In this document: piece after piece, positions 36,375 to 44,984 of the stretch | How positions within the stretch are numbered: the first letter of the stretch is position 1 | Layout of the letters: each line of letters opens with the position of its first letter | NCBI GenBank assembly: GCA_017512805.1 | Contig: JAFWES010000046.1 | Coordinates: 1 to 64,000 of the forward strand | Direction of reading: 5' to 3' | Source of the DNA: Clostridia bacterium | Lineage (GTDB): Bacteria > Bacillota > Clostridia > Christensenellales > Aristaeellaceae | Length of the DNA: 64,000 nucleotides | Position numbers and translations under genes: made by a program | The notes under the pieces: generated by a model | The model's database searches: none | What the model was told of the DNA's origin: nothing | The model's input: only the letters and a program-made list of their open reading frames with translations

Positions 36375-37985
36375 ATGAAACTGACCTTTCTCGGCGCGAA
36401 CCATGAAGTGACCGGCAGCCGCACCCTGCTGGAATGGAACGAGGGGCGGTACCTGCTGGTGGACGAGGGCATGACCCAGGGCGATGATACCTACGAAAAC
36501 GCGGAGCTGCCCGTTCCACCGTCCCAGATCGAAATCGTCCTGCTGACCCACGCCCATATCGATCACTCCGGCATGCTGCCCCTGCTGGTCCGCAACGGGT
36601 TCCGGGGCCGGATCTACGCCACCGCGGAAACCGCCAACCTCTGCGCCATCATGCTGGCGGACAGCGCCTCCATCCAGGAAAAGGACGCGGAATATCAGAC
36701 CAAAAAGAATCTGCGGGTCGGAAAGGAAGCGGTGGAACCCCTCTATACCGCGGAGGATGTGGAAAAAACCATGCAGCTGTTCCATCCCTGCGCGTACAAC
36801 CAGGTGCATCAGATCGATGACGGCCTGGCCGTCCGCTTTACCGACGCGGGCCATCTGCTGGGCTCCTCCTCCATCGAATGCTTCCTTTCCGAAAACGGGA
36901 AGCAGGTGACCCTGGTTTTCAGCGGCGACGTGGGCAATCTCCATCAGCCCATCATCCGGGATCCCTCCCCCGTGGAGGGGGCGGATTACCTGATCCTGGA
37001 ATCCACCTACGGGGACCGGCTGCACGAAGGGAGCGTCGACCCCATCCCCTTCCTGGTGGAAACCCTGCGGAAGACCTTCGACCGGGGCGGCTGCGTCATC
37101 ATTCCTTCCTTCGCCGTCGGCCGGGCCCAGGAGCTGCTGTATTTCTTCCGGGAGATCAAAATGCGCGGTCTCCTGCCGGACTATCCGGATTTTCCGGTCT
37201 ATCTGGACAGCCCCCTGGCCAATGAAGCCACCGCGGTCTTCCTCCAGTGCGGCGTCGATTGCCTGGATGAGAATGCCCTGGCCATCATGCGGGAGGGGGA
37301 AAACCCGATCTGGTTCGAGGGCCTGAAAACCACGGTCTCCGCGGAGGAATCCAAAGCCCTGAATGAATGCACCGAGCCCCGGGTGGTCATCGCCTCCGGC
37401 GGCATGTGCGAAGGCGGCCGCATCCGGCATCATCTGAAGCATCATATCTGGGACGGAAAAAACACCGTGCTCTTCGTGGGATACCAGGCCAACGGCACCC
37501 TGGGCCGCATCATCTATGACGGGGCGAAGCACGTCAAAATTCTGGGGGAAGAAATCGAAGTCAAGGCCGAAATTCTCCTGCTCAACGGCGTCTCCGGCCA
37601 CGCGGATCAGGCGGGTCTCCTGAACTGGGTGGAGCAGATGAAGCGGAAACCGCGGCGCGTGTTCGTCAATCACGGGGAGGATGAAAGCAGCGAAACCCTC
37701 TCCCGTCTACTGACGGAGCGGTTCGGCCTGCCGGCGGACTGTCCCTACTCCGGATCCAGCTTTGATCTGCTGTCCGGCGAATGGATCCGCCTGGCGGCCC
37801 CGGTCTTCAAAAAGAAGCCTAAAGCCGCCCCCGATCCGGAAAGGAAACGTGCCGCCAACCAGGATTACCAGCGCCTGCTCTCCGCGGCGGAATCCCTGCT
37901 GGCCATGGCCCGGTCCATGGAAAACCACGCCAATGGAGAAATCCGGAAGCTCACCAAAAAGATCCAGGCTCTTCTGGACGAATAA
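36375..37985 (+). CDS. Metallo-beta-lactamase/beta-CASP RNA-processing-type hydrolase
   Basis: A 536-residue protein. The MBL zinc motif is THAHIDHSG (about residue 55), with FSGDVGN later. The beta-CASP insert holds SFAVGRAQELL, and ASGGMCEGGRIRHHL with GYQANGTLGR form the RNA-specificity region; VNHGE comes near the end. Such enzymes (mKBL/YsnF-like RNases) cleave RNA. The last 60 residues are a basic helical extension. I chose the ATG at 36375 over two in-frame upstream starts because the family N-terminus MKLTFLGA begins there. Confidence 0.9.
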   Translation: MKLTFLGANHEVTGSRTLLEWNEGRYLLVDEGMTQGDDTYENAELPVPPSQIEIVLLTHAHIDHSGMLPLLVRNGFRGRIYATAETANLCAIMLADSASIQEKDAEYQTKKNLRVGKEAVEPLYTAEDVEKTMQLFHPCAYNQVHQIDDGLAVRFTDAGHLLGSSSIECFLSENGKQVTLVFSGDVGNLHQPIIRDPSPVEGADYLILESTYGDRLHEGSVDPIPFLVETLRKTFDRGGCVIIPSFAVGRAQELLYFFREIKMRGLLPDYPDFPVYLDSPLANEATAVFLQCGVDCLDENALAIMREGENPIWFEGLKTTVSAEESKALNECTEPRVVIASGGMCEGGRIRHHLKHHIWDGKNTVLFVGYQANGTLGRIIYDGAKHVKILGEEIEVKAEILLLNGVSGHADQAGLLNWVEQMKRKPRRVFVNHGEDESSETLSRLLTERFGLPADCPYSGSSFDLLSGEWIRLAAPVFKKKPKAAPDPERKRAANQDYQRLLSAAESLLAMARSMENHANGEIRKLTKKIQALLDE

Positions 37986-38039
37986 AAGGATTGATGTTGC
38001 GAAGTGCCCGGAAAACGGGCGGCAGCCATGCATGAAAAC

Positions 38040-38065
38040 GGAGACAGGGCTTCATCCCTGTCTCC
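38040..38065. terminator. Terminator repeat, copy 1 (convergent)
   Basis: GGAGACAGGG, loop CTTCAT, CCCTGTCTCC, flanked by ATTTTC on the plus side and GTTTTC on the minus side. It lies between the metallo-hydrolase (ending 37985) and the amylase (ending 38083, other strand), so it can stop both. The stem is that of the repeat family at 39768, 44941 and 60334, but the loop differs. Confidence 0.85.
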
Positions 38066-38082
38066 ATTTTCATACCCGTCGG

Positions 38083-39633
38083 TCATCGGCTCCTGCTGAT
38101 TTCTTTTCGCAATGTCCCTCTTTTTTCTTCCTTCCGCGATGAAACGGCCAGGGTGCGTTTCACATCCTGCGCCAGCCTCCAGCCCTTCACCAGGAGCCCG
38201 GTTTCGGGGACATATACGCTGCAGCCGCCGTCCCTCACCGCGAATTCGCCCCAGCCCTCCCGGTCGATGGTGACGGGGCGCTGTTCCCCGATGACGCAGA
38301 CAAAGGTACACCCCGCAAAGCGCTTTCCCACTTCCATGCGTTTCGTCCCGCCTCTGGCATTCGTACAGAGGAAGGCCAGTCCGCTCCCGGGGATTTCAGG
38401 GCTTCCGTCCCGCGTCAGGCCGATCAGGTCCGGATCGTCAAACCAGTCCCGCTCCGTACCGAAGGCATGATACAGCCGAAGGCGGAGCAGTTTTCGCAGC
38501 TCGGAAACGGATCCGATGCCCCTGGACGGAATCCCCTCCAGATCCCCCCAGAACACGCAGGGATAGCCTTCCTTCCGCAGCAGAATCAATCCGTAGGCCG
38601 CGGCCTTGAACCAACCGTCCACCCAGCTTTCCAGGGACTGGCCGGGCTGGGTATCATGATTGTCCACGAACGTCACCGCGTGCTGCGCTCTGGTATCCAC
38701 CAGGGTTCCCGCCAGCATGCCGCGCATATCGTATCCCCCGTTGCTGCGGGACGCTTCGGCCAGGTGATAATGCAGGGGAACGTCGAACAGCTGCATCCGC
38801 CCCTCCGTCCGGTCCAGATACCGGGTCAGGCGGCCCAGGTCGCTGTTCCAGTACTCCCCTACGGCGTAAAGCTCCTGCCCGGTTTTCTCCCGCAGGGTTT
38901 GCAGCCAGTCCCGGTAAAAGCCGGCGGAAATATGCTTCACCGCGTCCAGGCGGAATCCTTCCACCCCGGTTTTGTCCAGGAACCACATCCCCCAGCGGTC
39001 CAGCTCCTCCCGCACGGCCGGATTCCGCACGTCCACGTCGCAGCCCATCAGGTAGTCATAGTTATCCTTCTCTTCATCCATATCCGGCGCCCAGCTTTTT
39101 CCTTCGAAAAGAAACAGGCGGTGGTCCGGGTCAAGCTCGTTCCAGTCGCTTCCGGTAAAGCAATTGTGATCCCAGACAAAATCCGAATATCTTCCCCGCC
39201 TCCCCGGGAAGGTGAAGCGGGTATAGCAGGCGACGTCCTCCTCCGTGTCCGAGGCCTGAAGCCGGTGCTCCGGATTGCAGATCCGACCCCGGAAGATTTC
39301 CTTTTCATCCCCGCCCATCCGGTGGTTCAGCACGATATCCGCCAGCGGCTGAATGCCCGCCCGTTTCAGGGCGTCGACGCAGGCGGCGTACTCCGCCGCG
39401 GTCCCGTATTTTGTCCGGACCGTTCCTTTCTGATTGAACTCCCCCAGGTCGTACAGATCGTAGACCCCATACCCTACATCCTGCGCCCCCGCGTTCCCCT
39501 TGCCCGCCGGGGGCAGCCACACCGCGGTAAAACCGCAGAAGGCCAGCCAGCGGGCCCGGAAGGCCAGCCTCCGCCAGTGTCTTCCGTCCGCGGGCAGATC
39601 CCATTCAAAGCCCTGCAGCATCGTTCCGTTCAT
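38083..39633 (-). CDS. Cytoplasmic alpha-amylase (GH13)
   Basis: A 516-residue GH13 enzyme hydrolysing alpha-1,4-glucans. The conserved regions are all present: DIVLNHRMG (I), GFRLDAVKHIS with the nucleophile Asp (II), AVGEYWNS with the acid Glu (III) and FVDNHDTQ (IV). There is no signal peptide, so it works on internal glycogen or imported oligosaccharides. The start MNGTMLQGFEW is the usual N-terminus of the intracellular group; an upstream ATG at 39657 has less support. Confidence 0.93.
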   Translation of the reverse strand: MNGTMLQGFEWDLPADGRHWRRLAFRARWLAFCGFTAVWLPPAGKGNAGAQDVGYGVYDLYDLGEFNQKGTVRTKYGTAAEYAACVDALKRAGIQPLADIVLNHRMGGDEKEIFRGRICNPEHRLQASDTEEDVACYTRFTFPGRRGRYSDFVWDHNCFTGSDWNELDPDHRLFLFEGKSWAPDMDEEKDNYDYLMGCDVDVRNPAVREELDRWGMWFLDKTGVEGFRLDAVKHISAGFYRDWLQTLREKTGQELYAVGEYWNSDLGRLTRYLDRTEGRMQLFDVPLHYHLAEASRSNGGYDMRGMLAGTLVDTRAQHAVTFVDNHDTQPGQSLESWVDGWFKAAAYGLILLRKEGYPCVFWGDLEGIPSRGIGSVSELRKLLRLRLYHAFGTERDWFDDPDLIGLTRDGSPEIPGSGLAFLCTNARGGTKRMEVGKRFAGCTFVCVIGEQRPVTIDREGWGEFAVRDGGCSVYVPETGLLVKGWRLAQDVKRTLAVSSRKEEKRGTLRKEISRSR

Positions 39634-39707
39634 GCTTTTTCCTCTCCCGATGAACACATCTGAAGCTTATTTTACCTGCATCCCGGACCTTTGGCAATAG
39701 AAAAAGA

Positions 39708-39734
39708 GGAGGCAGAAAATCGTTCCCTGCCTCC
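39708..39734 (-). repeat. Terminator-like repeat, variant copy 2
   Basis: On the minus strand GGAGGCAG, an 11-base loop, CTGCCTCC, then TCTTTTTC. It differs from copy 3 by compensating changes in the stem (GAGAC to GAGGC, GTCTC to GCCTC). It lies 33 bases upstream of copy 3 in the sequence, further downstream in the reading sense of the 175-residue gene. Confidence 0.75.
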
Positions 39735-39767
39735 CGTTGAAAACGCCCTGAACGAAGAGAAAAAATA

Positions 39768-39794
39768 GGAGACAGAGAACCGACCCCTGTCTCC
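39768..39794 (-). terminator. Terminator repeat, copy 3
   Basis: On the minus strand GGAGACAG, loop GGGTCGGTTCT, CTGTCTCC, then TATTTTTT. It begins 15 bases after the stop codon of the 175-residue secreted protein gene, a textbook terminator position. Confidence 0.85.
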
Positions 39795-39809
39795 TTTCGT
39801 CAGCTGTTC

Positions 39810-40337
39810 TTATTCAGCTGCCTGGATGGAAGAAATCACAGCGCCCCAGACCAGCTCCGCGTTTTCCTCGGACGCGGGGGTGCAGGTCACTTCCAGCGCA
39901 TAGCCGGCTTCGGTGGTAAAGGTCACGCTGACGCTGTCCTGGGCGGGAAGCTTGTAGGATACGCAGGGGAATCCGTTCACGGTGCCCGCCTCCACGTCCG
40001 TCACGCTATCTTCAGAGGCCAGATACTGCGCATATTCCTCCAGAGACATGCCGTTGATGTCAACATACATCACGGCCATCTGCGCGGACTCATCTTCCGG
40101 CATGAAGTAGCCGATATAGCCGTTGGCCTTGTCTTCCTCCGTCAGCTCAACGGGAAGCATCCCGTCCGGCAGCCAGATCTGGACGGCAATCTCGTCGAAG
40201 GTGTAAAACTGACCGGTCACTCCCGCCGCCTCGAGGACCGGCGCGAAATCGTCCCAGGTCAGGGCGACGGTCTCCTCCGCCAGGGCGGCGGGCACCAGCA
40301 GGCACAGCATCACCAGCACACACAGGAATCTTTTCAT
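39810..40337 (-). CDS. Small secreted protein of unknown function
   Basis: A 175-residue protein with a signal peptide (MKRFLCVLVMLCLLVPAALA, then EETV) and an acidic mature part of about 155 residues. Strand-rich segments include AVQIWLPDGMLPVEL and ITTEAGYALEV-like motifs, similar in style to small surface-domain proteins. No known family is recognised. It lies beyond the clostripain-like protease gene but has its own promoter (40386-40414), whose dyad matches that of the LuxR regulator gene, so it is probably a target of that regulator. Confidence 0.8.
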   Translation of the reverse strand: MKRFLCVLVMLCLLVPAALAEETVALTWDDFAPVLEAAGVTGQFYTFDEIAVQIWLPDGMLPVELTEEDKANGYIGYFMPEDESAQMAVMYVDINGMSLEEYAQYLASEDSVTDVEAGTVNGFPCVSYKLPAQDSVSVTFTTEAGYALEVTCTPASEENAELVWGAVISSIQAAE

Positions 40338-40385
40338 GGAATTTCCCTCTCTTTTTCTGTATTGCTCCGTCTCAGAGCTGCCTGT

Positions 40386-40414
40386 ATTTTAATCCGCCCG
40401 TCCTCCGCTGTATA
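40386..40414 (-). promoter_or_regulatory. Promoter of the small secreted protein gene
   Basis: On the minus strand TATACA (40409-40414), 17 bases, TAAAAT (40386-40391), followed by GAGAGGG and the start at 40337. The -35 box abuts the dyad at 40415-40430, the layout of an activator-dependent promoter. Confidence 0.6.
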
Positions 40415-40430
40415 CTGTACTTTGGTACAG
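40415..40430. promoter_or_regulatory. Dyad CTGTAC-N4-GTACAG, probable regulator site
   Basis: CTGTACTTTGGTACAG is a perfect inverted repeat with 6-bp arms and a four-base centre. The same core (TGTAC-N4-GTACA) occurs at 44918-44933 in front of the LuxR-type regulator gene, at almost the same distance from its -10 box. Confidence 0.65.
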
Positions 40431-40450
40431 GGTTCCTCTCGGCGCGGGGA

Positions 40451-42424
40451 TCACAGTTCAAAGGAAATCAGTTCCGTCATATCGTATCCGCCGAACACAT
40501 CGTTCAGAACAAAACAGAACATCATCGGCAGCGGTTCTTCCTCACCGCTGTCATCGCTCAGGCTCATATAGGTCACCGTCAGGTTCTCCCGCCAGAGAAT
40601 CCGGTCCCCCTCGAATTCACTCTCCTGCAGATCCTCGCCTTCTTCCGCATCCACGTACAGGGTATAAACGGGGATGATTTCGTCCCCTTCCCTCAGTCTG
40701 GTCGTTCCGCGAATGGGCAGACCGTTTTCGTCATAGCCCGCGTTGGCCCCGAGGATCCGTCCTTCCCTGCTGCCCGCCCTGAATTCCACCACCAGGTAGG
40801 TGTATTCTCCGTTCACTTTGACGGGAATCAGGCTTCTTCTCCCGTAATCATTCACGATCTGATCGTACAGCGGCACCAGCTGATCGCCCAGCACCGGCCA
40901 TGTTCCGTCAAACAGGCTGTAGACGGTTCCGTTGTTCCAGTCAATCACGTTATTCTGCATCAGGCCCAGATCCACATAGCCAAAGGTCTCCTCGTCGCTG
41001 ATATCCATCATGACCATGCCCTCTACGAAGTCCAGATAGCGGAGATCGTCATCGGCCAGGCGGGCCGAAAAAGCGTAGCCTTCTTCCGGGACGGAAACCG
41101 GAATCGCCGCGGACGGGGCTTCCTCGTATGTTTCCGTTACGCCGTTCCAGCACCATTCGCTTTGCTGGCTGCCGTAAGCGGAAGCGATCTCAGAAAGGAA
41201 CCCTGATCCGGTGATGTTCTGCGGCGTGGTCTGCGTGAAACTGTAGCTTCCTCCCGTCAGCTCTCCGGCGTACGCTTTGACAAAGCCGATCCAGTTGGGA
41301 ATACAGAAGGACAGATCCACCCCGTCCGCATAGCTTTCAAACTCGTCCTTCGTATCATGGGGAATCAGAACCGAGAGGCCGCTGCAGGGGCCCAGATTTT
41401 CCGTCTGCCGGCTGACCAGCACCATTTCCGTCAGCGCCTGCCGCGCTTTAGCGGCTTCGCCCCTGTCAAAACGGGACCAGGCGTCCAGCATGGCCCCCAG
41501 ATCAACCATATCCCAGCTGCCGTCCACGAAGGAGCCGAAGGTGTACATGCGGCTGCGCCCGCGTCTGATTTCCGCCCCGTTCCCGCCTGTCAGCTCCCGC
41601 TGCAATGTCAGGCCAAACTGTTCCATCGCCTCCTGCAGCGGCGCTATCTTTTTGAGGTTGAGGGCGCTCATGGTCAGATAATCGTCCGGGTCTTCTTCCT
41701 TCCCGGCCTCCATATAGCTGTCAACGATCATCCGGCAAAGCTGCTCGGTGGACAGATCCGGATTCCGATCCAGCGCTTCCAGCCAGGGCGTGTAATGCCA
41801 GCCCGTTCCGGGCTCCAGTTCCTCGCTCGCGACGAAGAAATCGATATCGTAGCGGGAAAGCATCGCCGCCATCTCATACGTCGCCATCATGCAGGCATCA
41901 CAGCCAAAGAAATCGAAATGGAAGCTTCCGAGCCGATCCCTCAGATCCTCCAAGACCTGATTGATTTCCGTCAGGGTAAGCCCGTCCTCCTCCTGGGTGG
42001 TGCTGTCAAAGCAGATCCCGGCTTCGGATCCCGCGCCGTGATCCCAAAGGACCACCGCGGTCCGCTCCGCCGGGTAATGCCTGAGCCCGTATTCCAGAAA
42101 CTCCAGCAGGCTTTCCCCGCTGCCCATGGACGCCCAGCCCCAATCCGTAATGGACTCGAAATATCCGTCCCGGATTTCAATCAGATTGCGGGTGTATCCT
42201 TCGATTCCGTCAAAATCCCAGGACTCCGCGCCTCCGGCGAGGATGACAAGATTCACGTTCTCCCCGGTTTCCGCCATGCCCATCTCATAGATATCCTCGC
42301 AGGCGTCGCTTTGAATATCCGCCCCGCACATATAGACCAGCAGCGTCAGCTCCGCGTCCGCCAGCGCGCCCCCGCACAGCAGCGCCATCCCGAAGGCCAG
42401 AAAAACGATCATCATTCTTTTCAT
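40451..42424 (-). CDS. Secreted clostripain-family cysteine peptidase (C11)
   Basis: A 657-residue exported protein. A signal peptide of about 22 residues ends at ALADAE. The C11 catalytic pair is H129 in LWDHGAG and C175 in FFGCDACMMA; the N-terminal LLVYMCGADIQSD is typical. Clan CD proteases of this kind cut after Arg or Lys. The catalytic domain fills roughly residues 24-370; the rest is strand-rich and unassigned. The start overlaps the LuxR regulator stop (ATGA), so the two are translated together. Confidence 0.92.
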   Translation of the reverse strand: MKRMMIVFLAFGMALLCGGALADAELTLLVYMCGADIQSDACEDIYEMGMAETGENVNLVILAGGAESWDFDGIEGYTRNLIEIRDGYFESITDWGWASMGSGESLLEFLEYGLRHYPAERTAVVLWDHGAGSEAGICFDSTTQEEDGLTLTEINQVLEDLRDRLGSFHFDFFGCDACMMATYEMAAMLSRYDIDFFVASEELEPGTGWHYTPWLEALDRNPDLSTEQLCRMIVDSYMEAGKEEDPDDYLTMSALNLKKIAPLQEAMEQFGLTLQRELTGGNGAEIRRGRSRMYTFGSFVDGSWDMVDLGAMLDAWSRFDRGEAAKARQALTEMVLVSRQTENLGPCSGLSVLIPHDTKDEFESYADGVDLSFCIPNWIGFVKAYAGELTGGSYSFTQTTPQNITGSGFLSEIASAYGSQQSEWCWNGVTETYEEAPSAAIPVSVPEEGYAFSARLADDDLRYLDFVEGMVMMDISDEETFGYVDLGLMQNNVIDWNNGTVYSLFDGTWPVLGDQLVPLYDQIVNDYGRRSLIPVKVNGEYTYLVVEFRAGSREGRILGANAGYDENGLPIRGTTRLREGDEIIPVYTLYVDAEEGEDLQESEFEGDRILWRENLTVTYMSLSDDSGEEEPLPMMFCFVLNDVFGGYDMTELISFEL

Positions 42425-44796
42425 TTGATATCCCCCAATTCAGCCGCTTTGTTCAGGGCCTCCGCCCGGGTGGAAACGCCCAGTTTCTGATAGATCAGCC
42501 CGCAGAAATACTTGACCGTGCGCTCCGATATATTCAGGACGGAGGCGATTTTCGCGTTTTTATACCCCGCGATCATCAGGGAATATACCTGGTATTCCCG
42601 ATCGGTGAATACGGGCTTGTTCGCGGCCTCCTTCATAAAGTTCGGATAAAACGCGGCCTGGCGGCGCGTCAGGGTCAGCACGTCCTGGGTCCAGGGATCC
42701 TGGGGAAGCTCCATTTCGTTGAGCATGTCGATGATCGCGATCCCCTCATTGGCGATCACCCGGACAAGCCCGTATCGCCTGGCCAGGGCCAGGGCTTCCC
42801 GCATCCTGTCGCGCCACGCGTCCTTCCCGGCGCGATAATGGGAAACCGCTTCCAGCAGATTCAGCTGAATCAGCATATAAGGCCGGTCGTAGCTCTCAAA
42901 GTATTGCCGCAGCAGGGCGGCCAGAAACGGCACCTTTGCGTGCTGGCCCAGGATCAGGTAGATCCGGAGCTTCAGCATATACTGATACCGGTCCATGATG
43001 ATAAAATCCCCGGTTTCATCCGGCGCTTCTGTCTCCATCCAGTTTCCCGCCCCCGCAGTCTCTCCGCGGAGCAGCGCCAGGTCCATCCTGAAGGCTTCCA
43101 GATTCTTCTTCAGCCGCTTGGGATGCTGATCCGACAGGGACGCAATGGCATGATCCATCATCCGGATCGCTTCGTCCGGATTGCCCTGGGCGGCCAGAAT
43201 CCGGCTCTGGATGCCGATGGCCGCGTAGTAGATGTCCGGGTTATCCACAATTCGCTGAATTCCCTCCCGGACCTTGCGCATGGCCAGGGAATAATCTCCG
43301 TCGGGCCGGGCCTCCAGCTCCCTCTCCGCAATCGCGATATCCGCCACGCCGCTCCCGCCGCGGCCCAGAGCCATCTCAATCGGAATTTTGAACAGGTGGT
43401 AGATCCGCCACCCATGCTGCGCCCATCTGCAGAAATCCAGTCCGCCGTTCATCAGGCTGACGCTGTTGCCGGACACGCTGAAGCCTTTGCGCCAGGCGGA
43501 TGACTGCAGCAGATCGGGTGCCTTGGCCGCGGCCAGAAGCTTCTGTAAGGTATTTTTGCTGCCCCGGTGAGAGAGGCACAGATCCAGGTACGCTTTCGCT
43601 TCCTCCGCGGTTTTGCGGCGGGCGTCCCGGGCGGGCGTCTGCCGGATGAACTGCACAAGGGTCTGATACCATCTTTCGCTTTCCTCCGCATGGCCGCGAA
43701 GGCTTTCGATTTCGCATTTCCCCTTGATCAGTTCCGGATAGGATAGGATGGTGTCCATATCCAGAACGGCATACCCTTCCAGCAAGTCCACATAATCGCC
43801 GTCCGCCGGCCTGTTAAAGGCGTCCCGGATCAGCAGATCGCGAATTTTGTTCTTATCGCCCAGCTGCCTGTAATAGGACAACGCTTTGGGCACCTGATTC
43901 TGCAGCTCGTGGTACAGGGCGGCCCGCTTGTATTGCTCGTTGATATAATCCTGTGTATACAGATTCCGCATCTCGGAAAACAGCGCCTGCCGAACGATGG
44001 GAATAAACGAGTACTCCCCCTCGCCGGCACGCAGCAGCATATAGGATTTTCGCGCGATCTCTTCCATCATCCGCGGCGCATCGTTCCTTCCCGTCACGAT
44101 CCTGGCCATATCCTCTGAAAAGCGTTCAAAGGGCGACAGGTTGTACAGCAGCTGCCGTTCCGCTTCGAGAAAGGTCAATACCACATCCGACACCAGGACG
44201 CGCTTGATCTCGTTTCGGGTTTGATGGATCAGGGAAAGCAGGGATGATTCGCTTCCCTTCTGCATCATCCTGGCCAGGATATGCAGGCTAAAGGGCCAGC
44301 CCCATAACCAATCGAGAATTTCGCGAACATCGGAGGGCCTGAGCTCGATCCCATATTCCAGAAACAGCTGAATGATCTCCTCCTCGCTGAAGAGCACAAA
44401 CTCCCTGCCCAGCACGGTGATCATGCCGGTGACGCACAGGCTGTGCAGCGCTGATGGCTGCTGGGCTCTGCCCGCCAGGATGGCATATTGGTTTTCAGAA
44501 AGCCCGGCAAGCATCGCCGCGATTTCCGTCATCATGATTCCGGAGGAATTGTCCACGCCGTCGATGGCAATCAGCGCCTGCTTTTCCTGCAAAACCTGAC
44601 GGTAAAAAGCGTCCCAGTCGTCATTCGGAAAACGAAAGCGAAGGACCGTCCCGCCCCACGAGGCGCAAAGCTGATCCAGCAGGACGGTTTTGCCGCTGTA
44701 AAAAAAGGCGGAAAGAAAAACGGTTCTCTCGCTTTTGAGGATCGCGGTTATCTCCCGCAGCTTTTCCGTCCTTCGGACGACGGGCAGCTGTGCCAT
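42421..44796 (-). CDS. MalT/LuxR-type ATP-dependent transcriptional regulator
   Basis: The 791-residue protein has an N-terminal STAND-type ATPase (about 20-280), a long helical-repeat sensor (about 290-700), and a C-terminal LuxR helix-turn-helix (about 727-788, FTDREYQVYSLMIAG and NISERTVKYF). The Walker A loop reads SAFFYSGKT instead of the usual SAPAGYGKT: the GKT is kept, the first glycine is lost. The Walker B is LIAIDGVD. MalT proteins activate promoters when an inducer sugar is bound. It is encoded directly before the C11 protease. Confidence 0.88.
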   Translation of the reverse strand: MAQLPVVRRTEKLREITAILKSERTVFLSAFFYSGKTVLLDQLCASWGGTVLRFRFPNDDWDAFYRQVLQEKQALIAIDGVDNSSGIMMTEIAAMLAGLSENQYAILAGRAQQPSALHSLCVTGMITVLGREFVLFSEEEIIQLFLEYGIELRPSDVREILDWLWGWPFSLHILARMMQKGSESSLLSLIHQTRNEIKRVLVSDVVLTFLEAERQLLYNLSPFERFSEDMARIVTGRNDAPRMMEEIARKSYMLLRAGEGEYSFIPIVRQALFSEMRNLYTQDYINEQYKRAALYHELQNQVPKALSYYRQLGDKNKIRDLLIRDAFNRPADGDYVDLLEGYAVLDMDTILSYPELIKGKCEIESLRGHAEESERWYQTLVQFIRQTPARDARRKTAEEAKAYLDLCLSHRGSKNTLQKLLAAAKAPDLLQSSAWRKGFSVSGNSVSLMNGGLDFCRWAQHGWRIYHLFKIPIEMALGRGGSGVADIAIAERELEARPDGDYSLAMRKVREGIQRIVDNPDIYYAAIGIQSRILAAQGNPDEAIRMMDHAIASLSDQHPKRLKKNLEAFRMDLALLRGETAGAGNWMETEAPDETGDFIIMDRYQYMLKLRIYLILGQHAKVPFLAALLRQYFESYDRPYMLIQLNLLEAVSHYRAGKDAWRDRMREALALARRYGLVRVIANEGIAIIDMLNEMELPQDPWTQDVLTLTRRQAAFYPNFMKEAANKPVFTDREYQVYSLMIAGYKNAKIASVLNISERTVKYFCGLIYQKLGVSTRAEALNKAAELGDIK

Positions 44797-44889
44797 CGCT
44801 TTGCCCTCCTGTGATCGTCGTCTCCGCTCTGACTTCGCGTTCGCTCGTCAATCGCGGGTGCTCACCGCCTATCATCAGTGTTCCACATG

Positions 44890-44918
44890 ATTATATCATA
44901 ACCCGTGCAATCTTGCAT
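44890..44918 (-). promoter_or_regulatory. Promoter of the LuxR-type regulator gene
   Basis: On the minus strand ATGCAA (44913-44918), 17 bases, TATAAT (44890-44895). The poor -35 box and perfect -10 box suggest dependence on an activator at the adjoining dyad. The spacer contains another perfect palindrome, TGCAATCTTGCA (44906-44917). Confidence 0.6.
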
Positions 44919-44933
44919 TGTACGAAAGTACAA
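44918..44933. promoter_or_regulatory. Dyad TTGTAC-N4-GTACAA, probable autoregulatory site
   Basis: TTGTACGAAAGTACAA is a perfect inverted repeat with 6-bp arms. It lies 24 bases upstream of the -10 box of the regulator gene, against 25 for the matching dyad at 40415-40430. Same core, same helical face. Confidence 0.65.
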
Positions 44934-44940
44934 ACAAAAA

Positions 44941-44967
44941 GGAGACAGAGAACCGTCCCCTGTCTCC
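44941..44967 (-). terminator. Terminator repeat, copy 4
   Basis: On the minus strand GGAGACAG, loop GGGACGGTTCT, CTGTCTCC, then TTTTTG. It starts 17 bases after the stop of the binding-protein gene at 44985. It is the reverse complement of copy 5 at 60334-60360, base for base. Confidence 0.88.
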
Positions 44968-44984
44968 TTTTATTGCGTTCCGGA

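Noticed and set aside
40451..44796. A STAND ATPase with a caspase-like protease as an anti-phage system
   Set aside because: The protease has a signal peptide and acts outside the cell, and the ATPase protein ends in a LuxR DNA-binding domain, so it is a regulator with a target gene.
44906..44917. TGCAATCTTGCA palindrome as the main operator of the regulator gene
   Set aside because: It lies inside the spacer and has no counterpart at the other promoter, whereas the TGTAC dyad is shared by both.
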